A stretch of 64,000 nt of DNA from Alphaproteobacteria bacterium (GTDB lineage: Bacteria > Pseudomonadota > Alphaproteobacteria > Rhodobacterales > Rhodobacteraceae): the NCBI GenBank assembly GCA_030425145.1, contig JAUHVK010000018.1, positions 37,230 through 101,229 on the forward strand. Direction: 5' to 3'. The first letter of the stretch is position 1. Each line of letters begins with the position of its first letter. A program made the position numbers and the translations under genes. This document shows, piece after piece, positions 8,218 through 17,229 of this stretch. The notes below the pieces were generated by a model. That model was not told the DNA's origin. It ran no database searches and saw only the letters and a program-made list of their open reading frames with translations.

Positions 8218-9891
8218 TTAGTGCGCGTGCGACTTTTCCCAGTCTTCCCGCTTCGGAAGCTGCTCGAACGTGTGCTCGGGCGGCGGGGAGGGCAGGGTCC
8301 ATTCCAGCGTGTCCGCGTATTCGTTCCACGGGTTCTTCGCGGTCTCGGGACGGCCAGCGCGGAGGCTGTAGACAATCACGCCGATGAAGAACAGGAACGA
8401 GGCGAAGGACAGGAACGCACCCCAGCTCGAGATGTAGTTCCAGTACGCGAACGCTTCCGGGTAGTCGATGTAGCGGCGCGGCATACCCTGACGGCCAAGG
8501 AAGTGCTGCGGGAAGAACGTCAGGTTTGCACCGATGAAGAACGTCCAGAAGTGCAGCTTACCAGCCCATTCCGGGTACATCTTGCCGGTCATCTTCGGGA
8601 AGTAGAAGTAGATCCCTGCGAAGATGCCGAACACGGCGCCAAGGCTCATCACGTAGTGGAAGTGTGCAACCACGTAGTAAGTGTCATGGTAAGCACGGTC
8701 CACAGCGGCCTGCGACAGGACGATCCCGGTCACACCACCCACGGTGAAGAGGAACAGGAAGCCGAACGCCCAGAGCATCGGTGTCTTGAACTCGATGGAG
8801 CCGCCCCACATCGTCGCGATCCACGAGAAGATCTTAACGCCTGTCGGAACCGCGATGACCATCGTGGCCAGCATGAAGTAGGACTGCTGGGTCAGCGACA
8901 TGCCGACGGTGTACATGTGGTGCGCCCACACGACGAAGCCCAGGGCACCAATCGCGATGATCGCCCAGACCATCGGCAGGTAGCCGAAGACCGGCTTGCG
9001 GCTGAAGGTGGCAACCACGTGGCTGATGATGCCGAAGGCTGGCAGGATTACGATGTACACTTCCGGGTGACCGAAGAACCACAGGATGTGCTGGTAGAGA
9101 ACCGGGTCACCACCGCCTGCGGGGTCAAAGAAGGTTGTGCCAAAGTTTCGGTCGGTGAGCAGCATGGTGATCGCACCCGCCAGAACCGGCAGCGCCAGAA
9201 GGATCAGCCAGGCTGTGACGAAGATTGACCAGGCAAACAGCGGCACCTTGAAGAGCGTCATGCCCGGTGCGCGCATGTTCAGGAAGGTGGTGATGACGTT
9301 GATCGCACCAAGGATCGACGACGCACCCGAGACGTGCACCGCGAAGATCGCGAGGTCCATCGACATACCGCCTTCATTGGTCGACAGCGGCGGGTAGAGA
9401 ACCCAGCCCACACCCGAACCAAGCTGGCCGTTGCCGCCCGGTGCGAAGACCGAACAGATCGCCAGAGTCGTACCGGCCACGAAGAGCCAGAAAGACAGGT
9501 TGTTCAGACGCGGGAACGCCATGTCCGGCGCGCCGATCTGCAACGGCATGAAATAGTTACCGAAACCGCCGAAAAGTGCCGGAATCACCACGAAGAACAT
9601 CATCAGGATGCCGTGACCGGTGATCAGAACGTTCCAAAGGTGTCCGTTCGGTGTACATTCGCCAACCGCTGCTGCGGTCAGGCGGGCGCCTTCCATACAC
9701 ATGTATTGAACACCAGGGTTCATCAGTTCCATGCGCATGTAAACGGTGAAAGCCACGGAAATGAAGCCCGCGAGACCCGCGACGATCAGGTAGAGAATCC
9801 CGATGTCCTTGTGGTTCGTGGACATGAACCAGCGGGTGAAAAAGCTGCGCTGGTCTTCATGTTCGTGGCCGTGAATGGCGGCGTCTGCCAT
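8218..9891 (-). CDS. ctaD: cytochrome c oxidase subunit I (aa3 type)
   Basis: Protein of 557 residues, the catalytic subunit of the proton-pumping aa3 terminal oxidase in the inner membrane. Visible signatures are the heme a ligand region [11 protein letters not shown], the CuB/cross-linked tyrosine motif [17 protein letters not shown], the CuB histidine pair in WAHHMYTVG, and the heme a3/a histidines in [11 protein letters not shown]. Twelve hydrophobic segments are expected. I choose [12 protein letters not shown] (9891), which has GGAGG seven bases upstream; the in-frame extension upstream has no homology to the family. It is a single-gene unit, as often seen in Rhodobacteraceae, where the other subunits lie elsewhere. 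Confidence 0.97.
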   Translation of the reverse strand: MADAAIHGHEHEDQRSFFTRWFMSTNHKDIGILYLIVAGLAGFISVAFTVYMRMELMNPGVQYMCMEGARLTAAAVGECTPNGHLWNVLITGHGILMMFFVVIPALFGGFGNYFMPLQIGAPDMAFPRLNNLSFWLFVAGTTLAICSVFAPGGNGQLGSGVGWVLYPPLSTNEGGMSMDLAIFAVHVSGASSILGAINVITTFLNMRAPGMTLFKVPLFAWSIFVTAWLILLALPVLAGAITMLLTDRNFGTTFFDPAGGGDPVLYQHILWFFGHPEVYIVILPAFGIISHVVATFSRKPVFGYLPMVWAIIAIGALGFVVWAHHMYTVGMSLTQQSYFMLATMVIAVPTGVKIFSWIATMWGGSIEFKTPMLWAFGFLFLFTVGGVTGIVLSQAAVDRAYHDTYYVVAHFHYVMSLGAVFGIFAGIYFYFPKMTGKMYPEWAGKLHFWTFFIGANLTFFPQHFLGRQGMPRRYIDYPEAFAYWNYISSWGAFLSFASFLFFIGVIVYSLRAGRPETAKNPWNEYADTLEWTLPSPPPEHTFEQLPKREDWEKSHAH

Positions 9892-9996
9892 ATCTGCCTC
9901 CTGATGGTTCTCAATAAAAAGGCGCAGGGATTCTCCGAGCGCCGTTTGTTCCATTGTTGTTTTAGAATGTGAGGCAGGCGGCGGCAACGGACGTAT

Positions 9997-10010
9997 TTGA
10001 CGCAGATCAA
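9997..10010. promoter_or_regulatory. FNR/FnrL-type box upstream of ctaD
   Basis: TTGAC-GCAG-ATCAA matches the FNR consensus TTGAT-N4-ATCAA at nine of ten positions. It lies about 105 bases upstream of the ctaD start. FnrL is the oxygen-sensing regulator in Rhodobacteraceae and would be a natural regulator of a terminal oxidase. Direction of control cannot be read. Confidence 0.6.
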
Positions 10011-10089
10011 ACTTTATTGTCGCAGTTTGATGGCAAATCCGACGCGCAGAGATTGCGTGGTTTCAGCGTAAACGTCTGACACATTTCGA

Positions 10090-10107
10090 TTTTACCAAAT
10101 GGTAAAA
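10090..10107. repeat. TTTTACC-N4-GGTAAAA palindrome, copy 1
   Basis: Perfect seven-base arms with spacer AAAT, next to the phoX terminator hairpin in the gap between ctaD and phoX. Other copies are at 12429, 41334 and 43031. Confidence 0.7.
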
Positions 10108-10144
10108 ATCCCCGGACGCAGAGTCGGCGTCCGGGGCGTTTTTT
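10104..10144. terminator. bidirectional intrinsic terminator after phoX
   Basis: Perfect ten-base arms CCCCGGACGC (10110-10119) and GCGTCCGGGG (10127-10136) with a seven-base loop. On the minus strand, a run of five T (10108-10104) follows the stem almost directly. On the plus strand a run of six T begins two bases after the stem. It lies 22 bases after the phoX stop. Confidence 0.85.
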
Positions 10145-10158
10145 GCATGGGGTCGTGC

Positions 10159-12084
10159 TCAGCCGACGAGGCCACCATCATCGCGGGTGACGGTGATCAC
10201 CGCCGAGCGGGGGAGGTTGCCTTCGCCGTCCGGCCAGTTGCTGCCGGGGTGCTGAATGCCAACGAACATCGTGCGTCGGTCGGTCGACCATGTCAGGCCC
10301 GTCACCTCGGACCCGTTCGGGCCGGTCAGGAACCGTTCGATGCGTCCCGTGACTGGATCACCCGCCAGCATCTGGTTGTTGCCCATACCGGCAAAATCGC
10401 CTTCGTTGCTGTCATCGCCATCGGTCTGGATCCAGATCAGACCCGTCGAGTCGATCTGCATACCATCCGGTGAATTGAACAGGTTGCCCGCGTTGATATT
10501 CGCGGTCCCGGCATTGGCGCCTTCGGCCACCGTCGGGTTGCCCGCCATCACGTAGAGGTCCCATGCGAAGCCATCCGCACCGTGATCGCCACCCTCGGGG
10601 CGCCAGCGCACGATCTGACCAAATCGGTTGGTCTCACGCGGGTTGACCGCGTTCACACTCATCGGATCGCCACCGGCATTGGTGCGCACCGTCCCGTCAT
10701 CGTTCAACACGCCGCGGCGCGAGTTGTTGGTCAGGCAGCAATAGGCCTCGGATGCGTTTGGATGAACTGCGATCCACTCGGGACGGTCCATTGTGGTTGC
10801 GCCGACCTTCGATGCTGCCATGCGGGTGAAGACCGCGATATGGGCGGCATCCATGCCGGTTGTGGCAGGGGTCAGCGGCTCCCAGCGGCCCGACATGTCA
10901 TCTTCGAACACCGCAACCGACAGCGTACCTTCGGCCAGCAGGGTCGAGGTATCTTCGCCCGGCACATAGATGTCGCGGCTCACCCAGCGATACATGAACT
11001 CGCCGCGCTCGTCGTCGCCCATATAGACCACCACACGGCCATCGGCTGCGATGCCATAGGCGGCGTTCTCGTGTTTGAAGCGGCCTAGGGCGGTGTGCTT
11101 GATCGGGGTCATTTCCGGGTTCGCCGGGTCGATTTCCACGATATAGCCCGCACGGTGCGGCTCGTTCGGGTCGGTCGCGATGTCAAAGCGCGCATCGAAG
11201 CCATGGTAGTTGTAACGGCCAGCATCAACTTTGGTGGGCACTCCGTAGCGCGCATATCCGTCCATCACCGTGCTTTCGGCAGAGACCTCGGAAACCGCTC
11301 CGAAGTAGCCGTTGAAGTTCTCTTCACAGGTCAGGTAGGTACCCCAAGGTGTCCGACCGGACCCGCAGTTGTTGAACGTACCCAGCGACGCCATCCCGGT
11401 CGGATCGGCCTCTGTCTTGAGCAGGTCGTGACCCGCCGCCGGACCCGAGAAGGTCATCGGCGTGTTGTGGTGGATGCGGCGGTTGTACGGGCTGTCGAGA
11501 ACAACCGACCATCCATCATCGGCCTGTGCCAGCTCCATTACCGTCACGCCCTGAAGGTGCTGAAGGATCCGCACGTCGTCGAGGCTGCCCGGCAGACCGT
11601 CCTCGCGGTGGGGCAGGTTGGTCTTGTTGTTGGTGTATTCGCTGTTCACCACAAGGATCTCGCGGCCGTCCACATTGAACAGTTCCATCCCGTCGGTGTT
11701 TTCCCCCATCACGCGGTCGGCAAACTCGACCGACACGCCAGCGGCGGAATCATAGGCTCCTTCAGCATCCGAAAAGAGCGGATCGCCCCACCGAACCAGC
11801 GTTTTCCAGCTGTAGCCATCGGGCACATGAACTGTGCCATCGGTCTGCGCGGCGATCGGCGTGAAGGGAAAGCGCGAGGCGGGCTGAGCCATCGCTGTTG
11901 AGCCCTTGAGCATTCCTGCGCCCATGACGGCCGCACCCGAGCCGAAGGCAAGAGCGCCGCCAAGGAAACCCCGGCGTGAAATCGCGCGCTCGACCACCTT
12001 GTCGAAATCATTGCCCTCGGGGCGCGGGAAGTTCAGTTCATCCCACTCGTCTGCAGAAAGGTCGTGAATGTCTTTGGGTGTCAT
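10159..12084 (-). CDS. phoX: PhoX-family alkaline phosphatase, Tat-exported
   Basis: Protein of 641 residues of the DUF839/PhoX family: calcium- and iron-dependent periplasmic phosphatases that release phosphate from organic esters. A twin-arginine signal is visible at about residues 33-65 (ISRRGFLGG, then a small-residue hydrophobic stretch ending TAMAQP). The mature part has the family's NSEYTNN, HREDGLPGS and SPDGMQIDSTGLIWIQTDGD segments. A PhoB box lies about 94 bases upstream, inside the end of lipB, which supports phosphate-starvation control. Length and layout are normal for PhoX. Confidence 0.93.
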   Translation of the reverse strand: MTPKDIHDLSADEWDELNFPRPEGNDFDKVVERAISRRGFLGGALAFGSGAAVMGAGMLKGSTAMAQPASRFPFTPIAAQTDGTVHVPDGYSWKTLVRWGDPLFSDAEGAYDSAAGVSVEFADRVMGENTDGMELFNVDGREILVVNSEYTNNKTNLPHREDGLPGSLDDVRILQHLQGVTVMELAQADDGWSVVLDSPYNRRIHHNTPMTFSGPAAGHDLLKTEADPTGMASLGTFNNCGSGRTPWGTYLTCEENFNGYFGAVSEVSAESTVMDGYARYGVPTKVDAGRYNYHGFDARFDIATDPNEPHRAGYIVEIDPANPEMTPIKHTALGRFKHENAAYGIAADGRVVVYMGDDERGEFMYRWVSRDIYVPGEDTSTLLAEGTLSVAVFEDDMSGRWEPLTPATTGMDAAHIAVFTRMAASKVGATTMDRPEWIAVHPNASEAYCCLTNNSRRGVLNDDGTVRTNAGGDPMSVNAVNPRETNRFGQIVRWRPEGGDHGADGFAWDLYVMAGNPTVAEGANAGTANINAGNLFNSPDGMQIDSTGLIWIQTDGDDSNEGDFAGMGNNQMLAGDPVTGRIERFLTGPNGSEVTGLTWSTDRRTMFVGIQHPGSNWPDGEGNLPRSAVITVTRDDGGLVG

Positions 12085-12153
12085 GATCCATGTCCGATGA
12101 TGATTGCCTTACACCGGTCAACGGCGTCCAACGCCGCACCGGTCGCGCGCAAT

Positions 12154-12864
12154 TCACCGGATTCGGGTATCAGTTCCGTGACAGGTTTGTGTCAGTTTTG
12201 CTGCATCGCCAAACACGCCGTCGAAACTCTGGCGCAGCGCGACATCCACGTCGTCCATTGTCACCGGCAATCCCAGATCTACGAGCGAGGTCACTCCGTA
12301 TTGCGTGATGCCGCAGGGCACGATGCCGTCGAAATGGCTCAGGTCCGGTTCGACATTGATCGAGATGCCGTGAAAGCTGACCCATTTGCGCAGGCGGATG
12401 CCGATGGCGGCGATCTTGTCCTCGGCGATTTTACCATCCGGTAAAAGTTTCTTGTCAGGCCGCTCGATCCAGACGCCAACACGCCCGTCGCGAATGTGCC
12501 CGGTCAGACCGAACTCGCCCAAGGTTGCGATCACCCAGCGTTCCAGATCCTGCACGAAACACCGCACATCGCGCCCGCGCTGGCCGACATTGAGCATGAC
12601 ATAGACCACGCGCTGACCGGGGCCATGATAGGTGTACTGCCCACCGCGTTTGCTGGGGTAGACGGGAAAGCGGTCGGGGTCTTTCAGGTCTTCAATCTTG
12701 GCGCTGGTCCCGGCGGTGTAGAGCGGTGGATGTTCGACCAGCCAGACCAATTCTTCAGCGCTGCCCTCAGCAATCGCCGCCGCCCGCGCCTCCATAAAGG
12801 TCACCGCTTCGTCATAATCCGTCAACCCGTCGGTGATGCGCCATTCAACCATTGGTTTCGCCAT
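12154..12864 (-). CDS. lipB: lipoyl(octanoyl) transferase
   Basis: Protein of about 236 residues that moves octanoate from acyl carrier protein to lipoyl domains. Recognisable are [12 protein letters not shown], the [19 protein letters not shown] motif with the conserved RGG and [25 protein letters not shown] with the catalytic lysine neighbourhood, and [13 protein letters not shown] with the catalytic cysteine. I start at MAKPMVEW (12864); MVEW at 12852 and a longer form from 12966 are also possible, but the longer form has no family residues at its start. Its last 42 bases contain a PhoB box for phoX. Confidence 0.94.
   Translation of the reverse strand: MAKPMVEWRITDGLTDYDEAVTFMEARAAAIAEGSAEELVWLVEHPPLYTAGTSAKIEDLKDPDRFPVYPSKRGGQYTYHGPGQRVVYVMLNVGQRGRDVRCFVQDLERWVIATLGEFGLTGHIRDGRVGVWIERPDKKLLPDGKIAEDKIAAIGIRLRKWVSFHGISINVEPDLSHFDGIVPCGITQYGVTSLVDLGLPVTMDDVDVALRQSFDGVFGDAAKLTQTCHGTDTRIR
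12178..12195 (-). promoter_or_regulatory. PhoB box upstream of phoX
   Basis: On the minus strand the sequence reads CTGACAC-AAAC-CTGTCAC: two seven-base direct repeats separated by four bases, the PhoB box layout (consensus CTGTCAT-N4-CTGTCAT). It lies within the 3' end of lipB, about 94 bases before the phoX start. Confidence 0.75.
12429..12446. repeat. TTTTACC-N4-GGTAAAA palindrome, copy 2 (inside lipB)
   Basis: Perfect seven-base arms with spacer ATCC. Within lipB it encodes L-L-P-D-G-K using CTT TTA CCG GAT GGT AAA, which is AT-rich and includes the rare leucine codon TTA, unlike the surrounding gene. Confidence 0.7.
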
Positions 12865-12956
12865 TGTTTTCTTGACTCGCATTTCATTCGATCCAGAATG
12901 GACGCGACTTTTCGCTGCTTTCAGTTTGCACTGAACATTTTTTGGAAGGCTCTGCA

Positions 12957-14669
12957 ATGTTCTCACGATTTACCTTGAGCGCGGTCGTCGCGCTGAGTGT
13001 CGCCACATCGCCCATTCCCGCGATGGCCAACGATGCCTTGATCGGGGGGATCATCGGCGGTGTGATCGGCGGCGCGATCAGCAACAGCAACAAACAGCGC
13101 TCATCCTCGCCCAAGCGCACCTATACGGCGTCAAAACCGAGCGTCAGCAGCGCGCAGCGCGAGTCGAACCGGCAGGCGCAGGTTGCTCTGAATTATTTCG
13201 GGTTCAATTCCGGCACGCCCGATGGAGTTCTCGGCCGCAATTCCCGCGCCGCGATTTCGGCTTTTCAAGCGCATCTTGGCTACACCCCGTCCGGGCAATT
13301 GACGTCCTTTGAGCGTGATTTCCTGATCTCGTCCTATTACCGCGCGCAGGCAGGCGGACCCAATACCGCGCAACTGATCGCGAGCAATCCTCAAGGGGTG
13401 CGCGGTCTGCTGACCATCTATCGCGATGAGCAGATGAACGGGTCGGGCAGCAGCGCCACGGCGGCCATTGGCGGACATTATGGTCTGCCCTCCATCGTTG
13501 CCGCAGCTGTCAACGAGGTTGCCAAAAGCTCGGACCCATCGGCCGAGCAACTGGTACAGCGTCACGGCTTCATCCAATTGGCGGATATCAATGGCGACGG
13601 GCAGACCGATTACATCATCGACACCTCTGTGACCGGCTCTGCGTTCTGGTGTAACGCACAGGCCTGTACAGTGCGCGTTTTTGCATCGACCCCCGATGGC
13701 TACGAACGCAATGACTTCCAGGCGTTCAACGTCACCCCGGCCATGTTCTCCTGTGTGCGCGGCACCTGCACCAAAACGGACAACGCGCCGCAAATGGCGG
13801 CGGCGAACCTGGCACCGCAAGCAGCACAGCCGGCCCTGCCGCAAACCCAGATGGCCGGCGCCCCTGCGGCAGCTGTTCCCGCTCTGCCAGTCCCCAGCGC
13901 GCAGGCTGTTGTCAGCGGCCAGGTTCCTGCTGCAGCCGCTGCACCCGCCACGCCGCTTCCGTCGTTCATGGCAGGAGGACAGGCGCCGACGCAGCAATCC
14001 CTCGCTTCCTTCTGCAACAAGGTCAGTCTGCTGACGAGCTCAAACGGTGGCTTTGTCACGGCGGCGACGCTGAGCGATCCGGATTTTGCTTTGGCTGAAC
14101 AGATGTGCCTGACACGCACCTATGCCATGGCGCAGGGCGAAGAACTGATCGCCAAGGTTCAGGGGGCCACGCCGGATCAGATCACCGCGCAGTGCAAGGC
14201 GTTTGGCCCGGTGCTGAAGGATCACGTGCTGGCAGTGTCGCTCAAATCGCGCGACGAGGTGTTGCAGGGGGTCTCTTCTTTCATCCTCTCCAGCGGCATG
14301 TCTCCGCAGCAACTTGCCGGAACCGCGCGGGTCTGTCTGTCGGTCGGGTATCGTGTTGATGACATGGATGTTGCAATGGGATCTGCCCTGCTGCTCACCT
14401 CTCTTGGCGAAGCGGGATATGCCGAGTTGCTGGGGCATCACCTGAGCCAAGGCATCGGAGCCAGCAAGCGCGGCGAGAGTGCGGCGGCCTGGTACGAAGC
14501 GGCCATGACCTCGTTTGAGAGCAATGGGGTGTCGGTCTTTGCGCCCGGACAGCCCGAGCGCATGGGCCTTGTCCAGAAAGCGGCCATGATGGTCAGCGGT
14601 CAACCCAGCGCAGCCGCGCCCGCCACGCAGCCGCAAGAAGCCGCTCTGCCTTTGTTGGTTCTTGAGTAG
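12957..14669 (+). CDS. secreted peptidoglycan-binding-domain protein, unknown function
   Basis: Protein of 570 residues. A signal peptide ([24 protein letters not shown]) is followed by a glycine-rich stretch with [13 protein letters not shown]_binding_1 type domain (about 60-115) has the typical [29 protein letters not shown] low-complexity alanine/proline/glutamine region (about 280-345) links to a helical C-terminal part of about 220 residues that I do not recognise. It is probably periplasmic and wall-associated. The start has GGAAG upstream and is divergent from lipB; a slightly longer frame from 12942 would spoil the signal peptide. Confidence 0.75.
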   Translation: MFSRFTLSAVVALSVATSPIPAMANDALIGGIIGGVIGGAISNSNKQRSSSPKRTYTASKPSVSSAQRESNRQAQVALNYFGFNSGTPDGVLGRNSRAAISAFQAHLGYTPSGQLTSFERDFLISSYYRAQAGGPNTAQLIASNPQGVRGLLTIYRDEQMNGSGSSATAAIGGHYGLPSIVAAAVNEVAKSSDPSAEQLVQRHGFIQLADINGDGQTDYIIDTSVTGSAFWCNAQACTVRVFASTPDGYERNDFQAFNVTPAMFSCVRGTCTKTDNAPQMAAANLAPQAAQPALPQTQMAGAPAAAVPALPVPSAQAVVSGQVPAAAAAPATPLPSFMAGGQAPTQQSLASFCNKVSLLTSSNGGFVTAATLSDPDFALAEQMCLTRTYAMAQGEELIAKVQGATPDQITAQCKAFGPVLKDHVLAVSLKSRDEVLQGVSSFILSSGMSPQQLAGTARVCLSVGYRVDDMDVAMGSALLLTSLGEAGYAELLGHHLSQGIGASKRGESAAAWYEAAMTSFESNGVSVFAPGQPERMGLVQKAAMMVSGQPSAAAPATQPQEAALPLLVLE

Positions 14670-14702
14670 AGCCCGCAAAATAAAACTGGTTTCGGGACGA
14701 AT

Positions 14703-14735
14703 AGAAGCGGGGCAGGTGCCTCGCTTCTTTCGTTT
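14703..14735 (+). terminator. intrinsic terminator
   Basis: Stem from AGAAGCG (14703-14709) to CGCTTCT (14722-14728) with an inner GGCA/TGCC pairing, then TTTCGTTT. It lies 34 bases after the stop of the peptidoglycan-binding protein. The remaining bases up to the tRNA show nothing else. Confidence 0.75.
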
Positions 14736-14899
14736 GGCAGGGTGTCCCCGTCGCTTGAGATAACTGAGAATCCGCACGGGCTTCTTGGTTTTTGGCTGAG
14801 GACCAACCGTCAAAATCGTTTGCGGACATCTTTGTCAAATTTTGCCCTTGCCCCCGATTGCGACCTTCGCTAATGACCCGCCTACCAAGTCAAGACAGT

Positions 14900-14986
14900 G
14901 CGGTCGTGGCGGAATTGGTAGACGCGCAGCGTTGAGGTCGCTGTGGGGTAACTCCCGTGGAAGTTCGAGTCTTCTCGACCGCACCA
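14900..14986 (+). tRNA. tRNA-Leu (anticodon GAG)
   Basis: Acceptor stem GCGGTCG pairs with CGACCGC at 14976-14982, followed by A and an encoded CCA. The anticodon stem CAGCG/CGCTG encloses loop TTGAGGT, giving anticodon GAG at 14934-14936. The long variable arm TGGGGTAACTCCCG is typical of a class II tRNA, and the T arm carries TTCGAGT. Confidence 0.96.
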
Positions 14987-15033
14987 TTTTTCAGAACATC
15001 GTTGAATGAGCAGTGTTTGCAAATCGTGGTTTG

Positions 15034-16062
15034 CTACTTTGCAAACCGTGTCCGAAACACCCGCGCCGCCAGTGGTGCACCCATGATGACGACGAAAATC
15101 CGCAAAACATGGTGGGCCACAACGAAGGCCACGTCGGCACCTGCGATGAGCGCCAGCACGGTCAGTTCCGCCTGACCACCGGGGGCGAAGGCCAGCAGGG
15201 CCTCCATGCCGGGGGCGAGGCCGAAGCCGTAGATCGCCTCGACGAACACCAGCGTCAGCACGATCAAGATTCCGCAGAAGCCCAGACCGGCGGCCAGATC
15301 CTTGCGAATCTCGGCCATCGTGATTCCTGCGTATTTGGTGCCGATGGTCATGCCGATGAAGAACTGCGCCGCCCAGATCGCCTCGGCCGGGGGGCGGTGG
15401 TGCAGCCCGTCTGCCAGCGTCAGCGCGGCGGTGACGATCAGCGGGCCGAGAATCGACGCGCCGAACAAGCCCACCCATTTCGCAAGCCGCCAGCCGCTGA
15501 TGGCGCAGATTGCCATTAGGAGCAGTTCCATCGGTGGGATTTCGACCGCAGGCGCACCCGGAGGGTTGGACAGGTCCGCCTCCCAGATGCCGATCAGCAG
15601 GAAGGGCAGGGCGACCACGATCACCATGACTCGCGTGGCGTGGATCAGGCTGAGCGCGCGGACATTGGCCCCGGCTTCTTCGCCGAAGACGATCATGTCC
15701 TGCAATCCGCCGGGCATCGTCGCGTAATAGGATGTGGCGAAATCATAGCCGCAAAACCGCTGGAAGTATGGCACGCCGATGATCCCGATCATGGCCACCA
15801 TGACGGGGGTCAGCAGCAGGGTGGGCCACATGGCCGGGAAGGTCCCCAGCACAGCGGGAGTCAGCGTTGCGCCGACAGCGACGCCAAGGATTGTGCGCAT
15901 CAGATCATTGAGCGGACTGATCCCGCGCATCGGCACACCTGCAAGTGCCGCAGCAAGGCATGCGAAGATCGGGCCCATCAACCAAGGCAAAGGCAGGTGC
16001 AGCAGCTTGAACAGGGCCACACCTGCGCCTGCGATGGCAAATGTGCGTAGAATAACGATCAT
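15034..16062 (-). CDS. AbrB-family membrane protein (putative transporter)
   Basis: Protein of 342 residues with about ten hydrophobic segments arranged as two repeats, each starting with an LPLPWLMGP- or PPMELLLMAICAISGW-like helix. This is the membrane AbrB-duplication family, often misnamed ammonia monooxygenase or AbrB regulator. GYDFATSYYATMPGGLQDM is the conserved central motif. Substrate is unknown. Its ATG overlaps the stop of the upstream GntR gene (ATGA), so the two are translated from one message and the regulator probably controls this transporter. Confidence 0.85.
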   Translation of the reverse strand: MIVILRTFAIAGAGVALFKLLHLPLPWLMGPIFACLAAALAGVPMRGISPLNDLMRTILGVAVGATLTPAVLGTFPAMWPTLLLTPVMVAMIGIIGVPYFQRFCGYDFATSYYATMPGGLQDMIVFGEEAGANVRALSLIHATRVMVIVVALPFLLIGIWEADLSNPPGAPAVEIPPMELLLMAICAISGWRLAKWVGLFGASILGPLIVTAALTLADGLHHRPPAEAIWAAQFFIGMTIGTKYAGITMAEIRKDLAAGLGFCGILIVLTLVFVEAIYGFGLAPGMEALLAFAPGGQAELTVLALIAGADVAFVVAHHVLRIFVVIMGAPLAARVFRTRFAK

Positions 16063-16709
16063 GTGGACAACCCCTTGAGCCGGTAGCGGAGCGAGGTCTG
16101 CAAATGCGCCTCTGCGGCGTCGGCCGCGCGGTCGCCGTCGCGCTGGCGCAGGGCGGTGATCACGTCATTGTGCTGCGCCACCACGATGCGAACGCGGTCG
16201 GGGTCGAGATAGGTCGTTGGCCCCAGCAGGATCAGCGCGTTGTTCACCGCTTCGGCTGAGGCCAGAAGAAAACGGTTACGTGCGGCGCGGTAGAGCGCTT
16301 CGTGAAAGTCCTGGTTGATCGCCGCGCCCAGGGTGGGGGTGTCCTGCGCATCGAGAATTCGGGCGTTCATGTCGTCCAGCGCATCGAATTCGGCCTCGGA
16401 GCCGTGCTGTGCCGCCATGGACGCGGCGGTGCGTTCAAGCACGATCCGCATCTCGTAAAGCTCGACAATCTCGGTTTGCGCGAGCTTGCGGATCACCGCG
16501 CCAATGCGGGGGCGGTGTTCGACGATGCCGTTGTTTTCCAGCTTTCGCAGCGCCTCGCGCACCGGTGTGCGGGACAGCTTCAGGCGCTTGGCCACGTCTT
16601 CTTCGCGCAGACGATCGCCCGGGGCGTAGTCGCCGCTGCGTAGCGCGTCGATCAGACTGGCATAGGCCGCCTCACCGCTCGAAATGTGTTGGGTGTCGGG
16701 ATCAGTCAT
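16059..16709 (-). CDS. GntR-family regulator, FCD type
   Basis: Protein of 216 residues. The winged-helix domain covers residues about 12-75 (PGDRLREEDVAKRLKLSRTPVREALRKL), with an FCD helical domain behind it. I choose MTDPDTQ (16709). A near-perfect palindrome overlaps this start codon, which suggests autorepression and a very short or absent 5' leader. It is translationally coupled to the AbrB-type membrane protein gene, a likely target. Confidence 0.88.
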   Translation of the reverse strand: MTDPDTQHISSGEAAYASLIDALRSGDYAPGDRLREEDVAKRLKLSRTPVREALRKLENNGIVEHRPRIGAVIRKLAQTEIVELYEMRIVLERTAASMAAQHGSEAEFDALDDMNARILDAQDTPTLGAAINQDFHEALYRAARNRFLLASAEAVNNALILLGPTTYLDPDRVRIVVAQHNDVITALRQRDGDRAADAAEAHLQTSLRYRLKGLST

Positions 16710-16733
16710 ATTGTATCCGTTTGGATACAATAT
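16708..16733. promoter_or_regulatory. GntR operator overlapping the start codon
   Basis: Perfect inverted repeat: ATATTGTATCC (16708-16718), spacer GTTT, GGATACAATAT (16723-16733). The core TGTATCC/GGATACA is of the type bound by FCD-family GntR proteins. It covers the ATG of the adjacent GntR gene. Confidence 0.75.
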
Positions 16734-16781
16734 CAGTACGTCATGCGTGAGACAGAGTCAAACACCTGAGAGCACAAAATA

Positions 16782-16811
16782 AATCGCGCCGGTGTTAGGC
16801 GCGATTTTCCG
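16782..16811 (-). terminator. intrinsic terminator
   Basis: Nine-base arms AATCGCGCC (16782-16790) and GGCGCGATT (16798-16806) with a seven-base loop. On the minus strand the stem is followed by TATTTTG. It serves the small secreted protein gene that ends at 16827. Confidence 0.75.
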
Positions 16812-16826
16812 GGTGTTCAGGCTAAG

Positions 16827-17108
16827 TCAGTCCGCTAGAGACAGTTGGAACGGTTCAGGCCTAATGCCGTGTAGGTTTGCGTGTTCCAACGCTCCGGCCT
16901 TCAACAGCTCTTCATGGATCAGAAGCACCTTCATGCCGTGTGACAGGTCGGCGCGATTGTGGATGGCGCGGATGTCGGTCTGATCTTCGGGGTCGAGCTT
17001 GACCACGTTGAAATCCGTCACATAGGTGCTGATGACCTCGGGCAGGGTCTCTGCCGACAGGCTCAGGGGCATCAGGGTCAACATCAATGTGGCAATCAAG
17101 CGTGTCAT
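16827..17108 (-). CDS. small secreted protein, unknown function
   Basis: Protein of 93 residues. Residues 1-19 (MTRLIATLMLTLMPLSLSA) form a signal peptide with an A-x-A-like cleavage site before ETLPEV. The mature part of about 74 residues is acidic and probably helical, with no cysteines or metal motif. I do not recognise a family. It is a stand-alone unit with its own terminator. Codon pattern and signal peptide support a real gene. Confidence 0.65.
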   Translation of the reverse strand: MTRLIATLMLTLMPLSLSAETLPEVISTYVTDFNVVKLDPEDQTDIRAIHNRADLSHGMKVLLIHEELLKAGALEHANLHGIRPEPFQLSLAD

Positions 17109-17229
17109 GATCTGGTTTCCGTTTGGCAGCGGTTCACCGGATCAACGCAGATTTGCGGCGCAAAGTTCCGAAGCCGCGCCACCGGGTATCGGGGGCGGGC
17201 ATTGTAACCCGTCTAAATATAGCGAAATT

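Noticed and set aside
11095..11901. 268-codon plus-strand frame opposite phoX, and similar long frames opposite carA, the helicase and IorB genes
   Set aside because: They lie wholly antisense to genes with strong family motifs, have His/Arg/Gly-rich translations typical of GC-rich shadows, and lack ribosome sites.
14882..15478. Long minus-strand reading frame of 198 codons over the tRNA-Leu region
   Set aside because: It runs through the tRNA gene and overlaps the AbrB-type membrane protein in another frame; the latter has clear family motifs and membrane helices.
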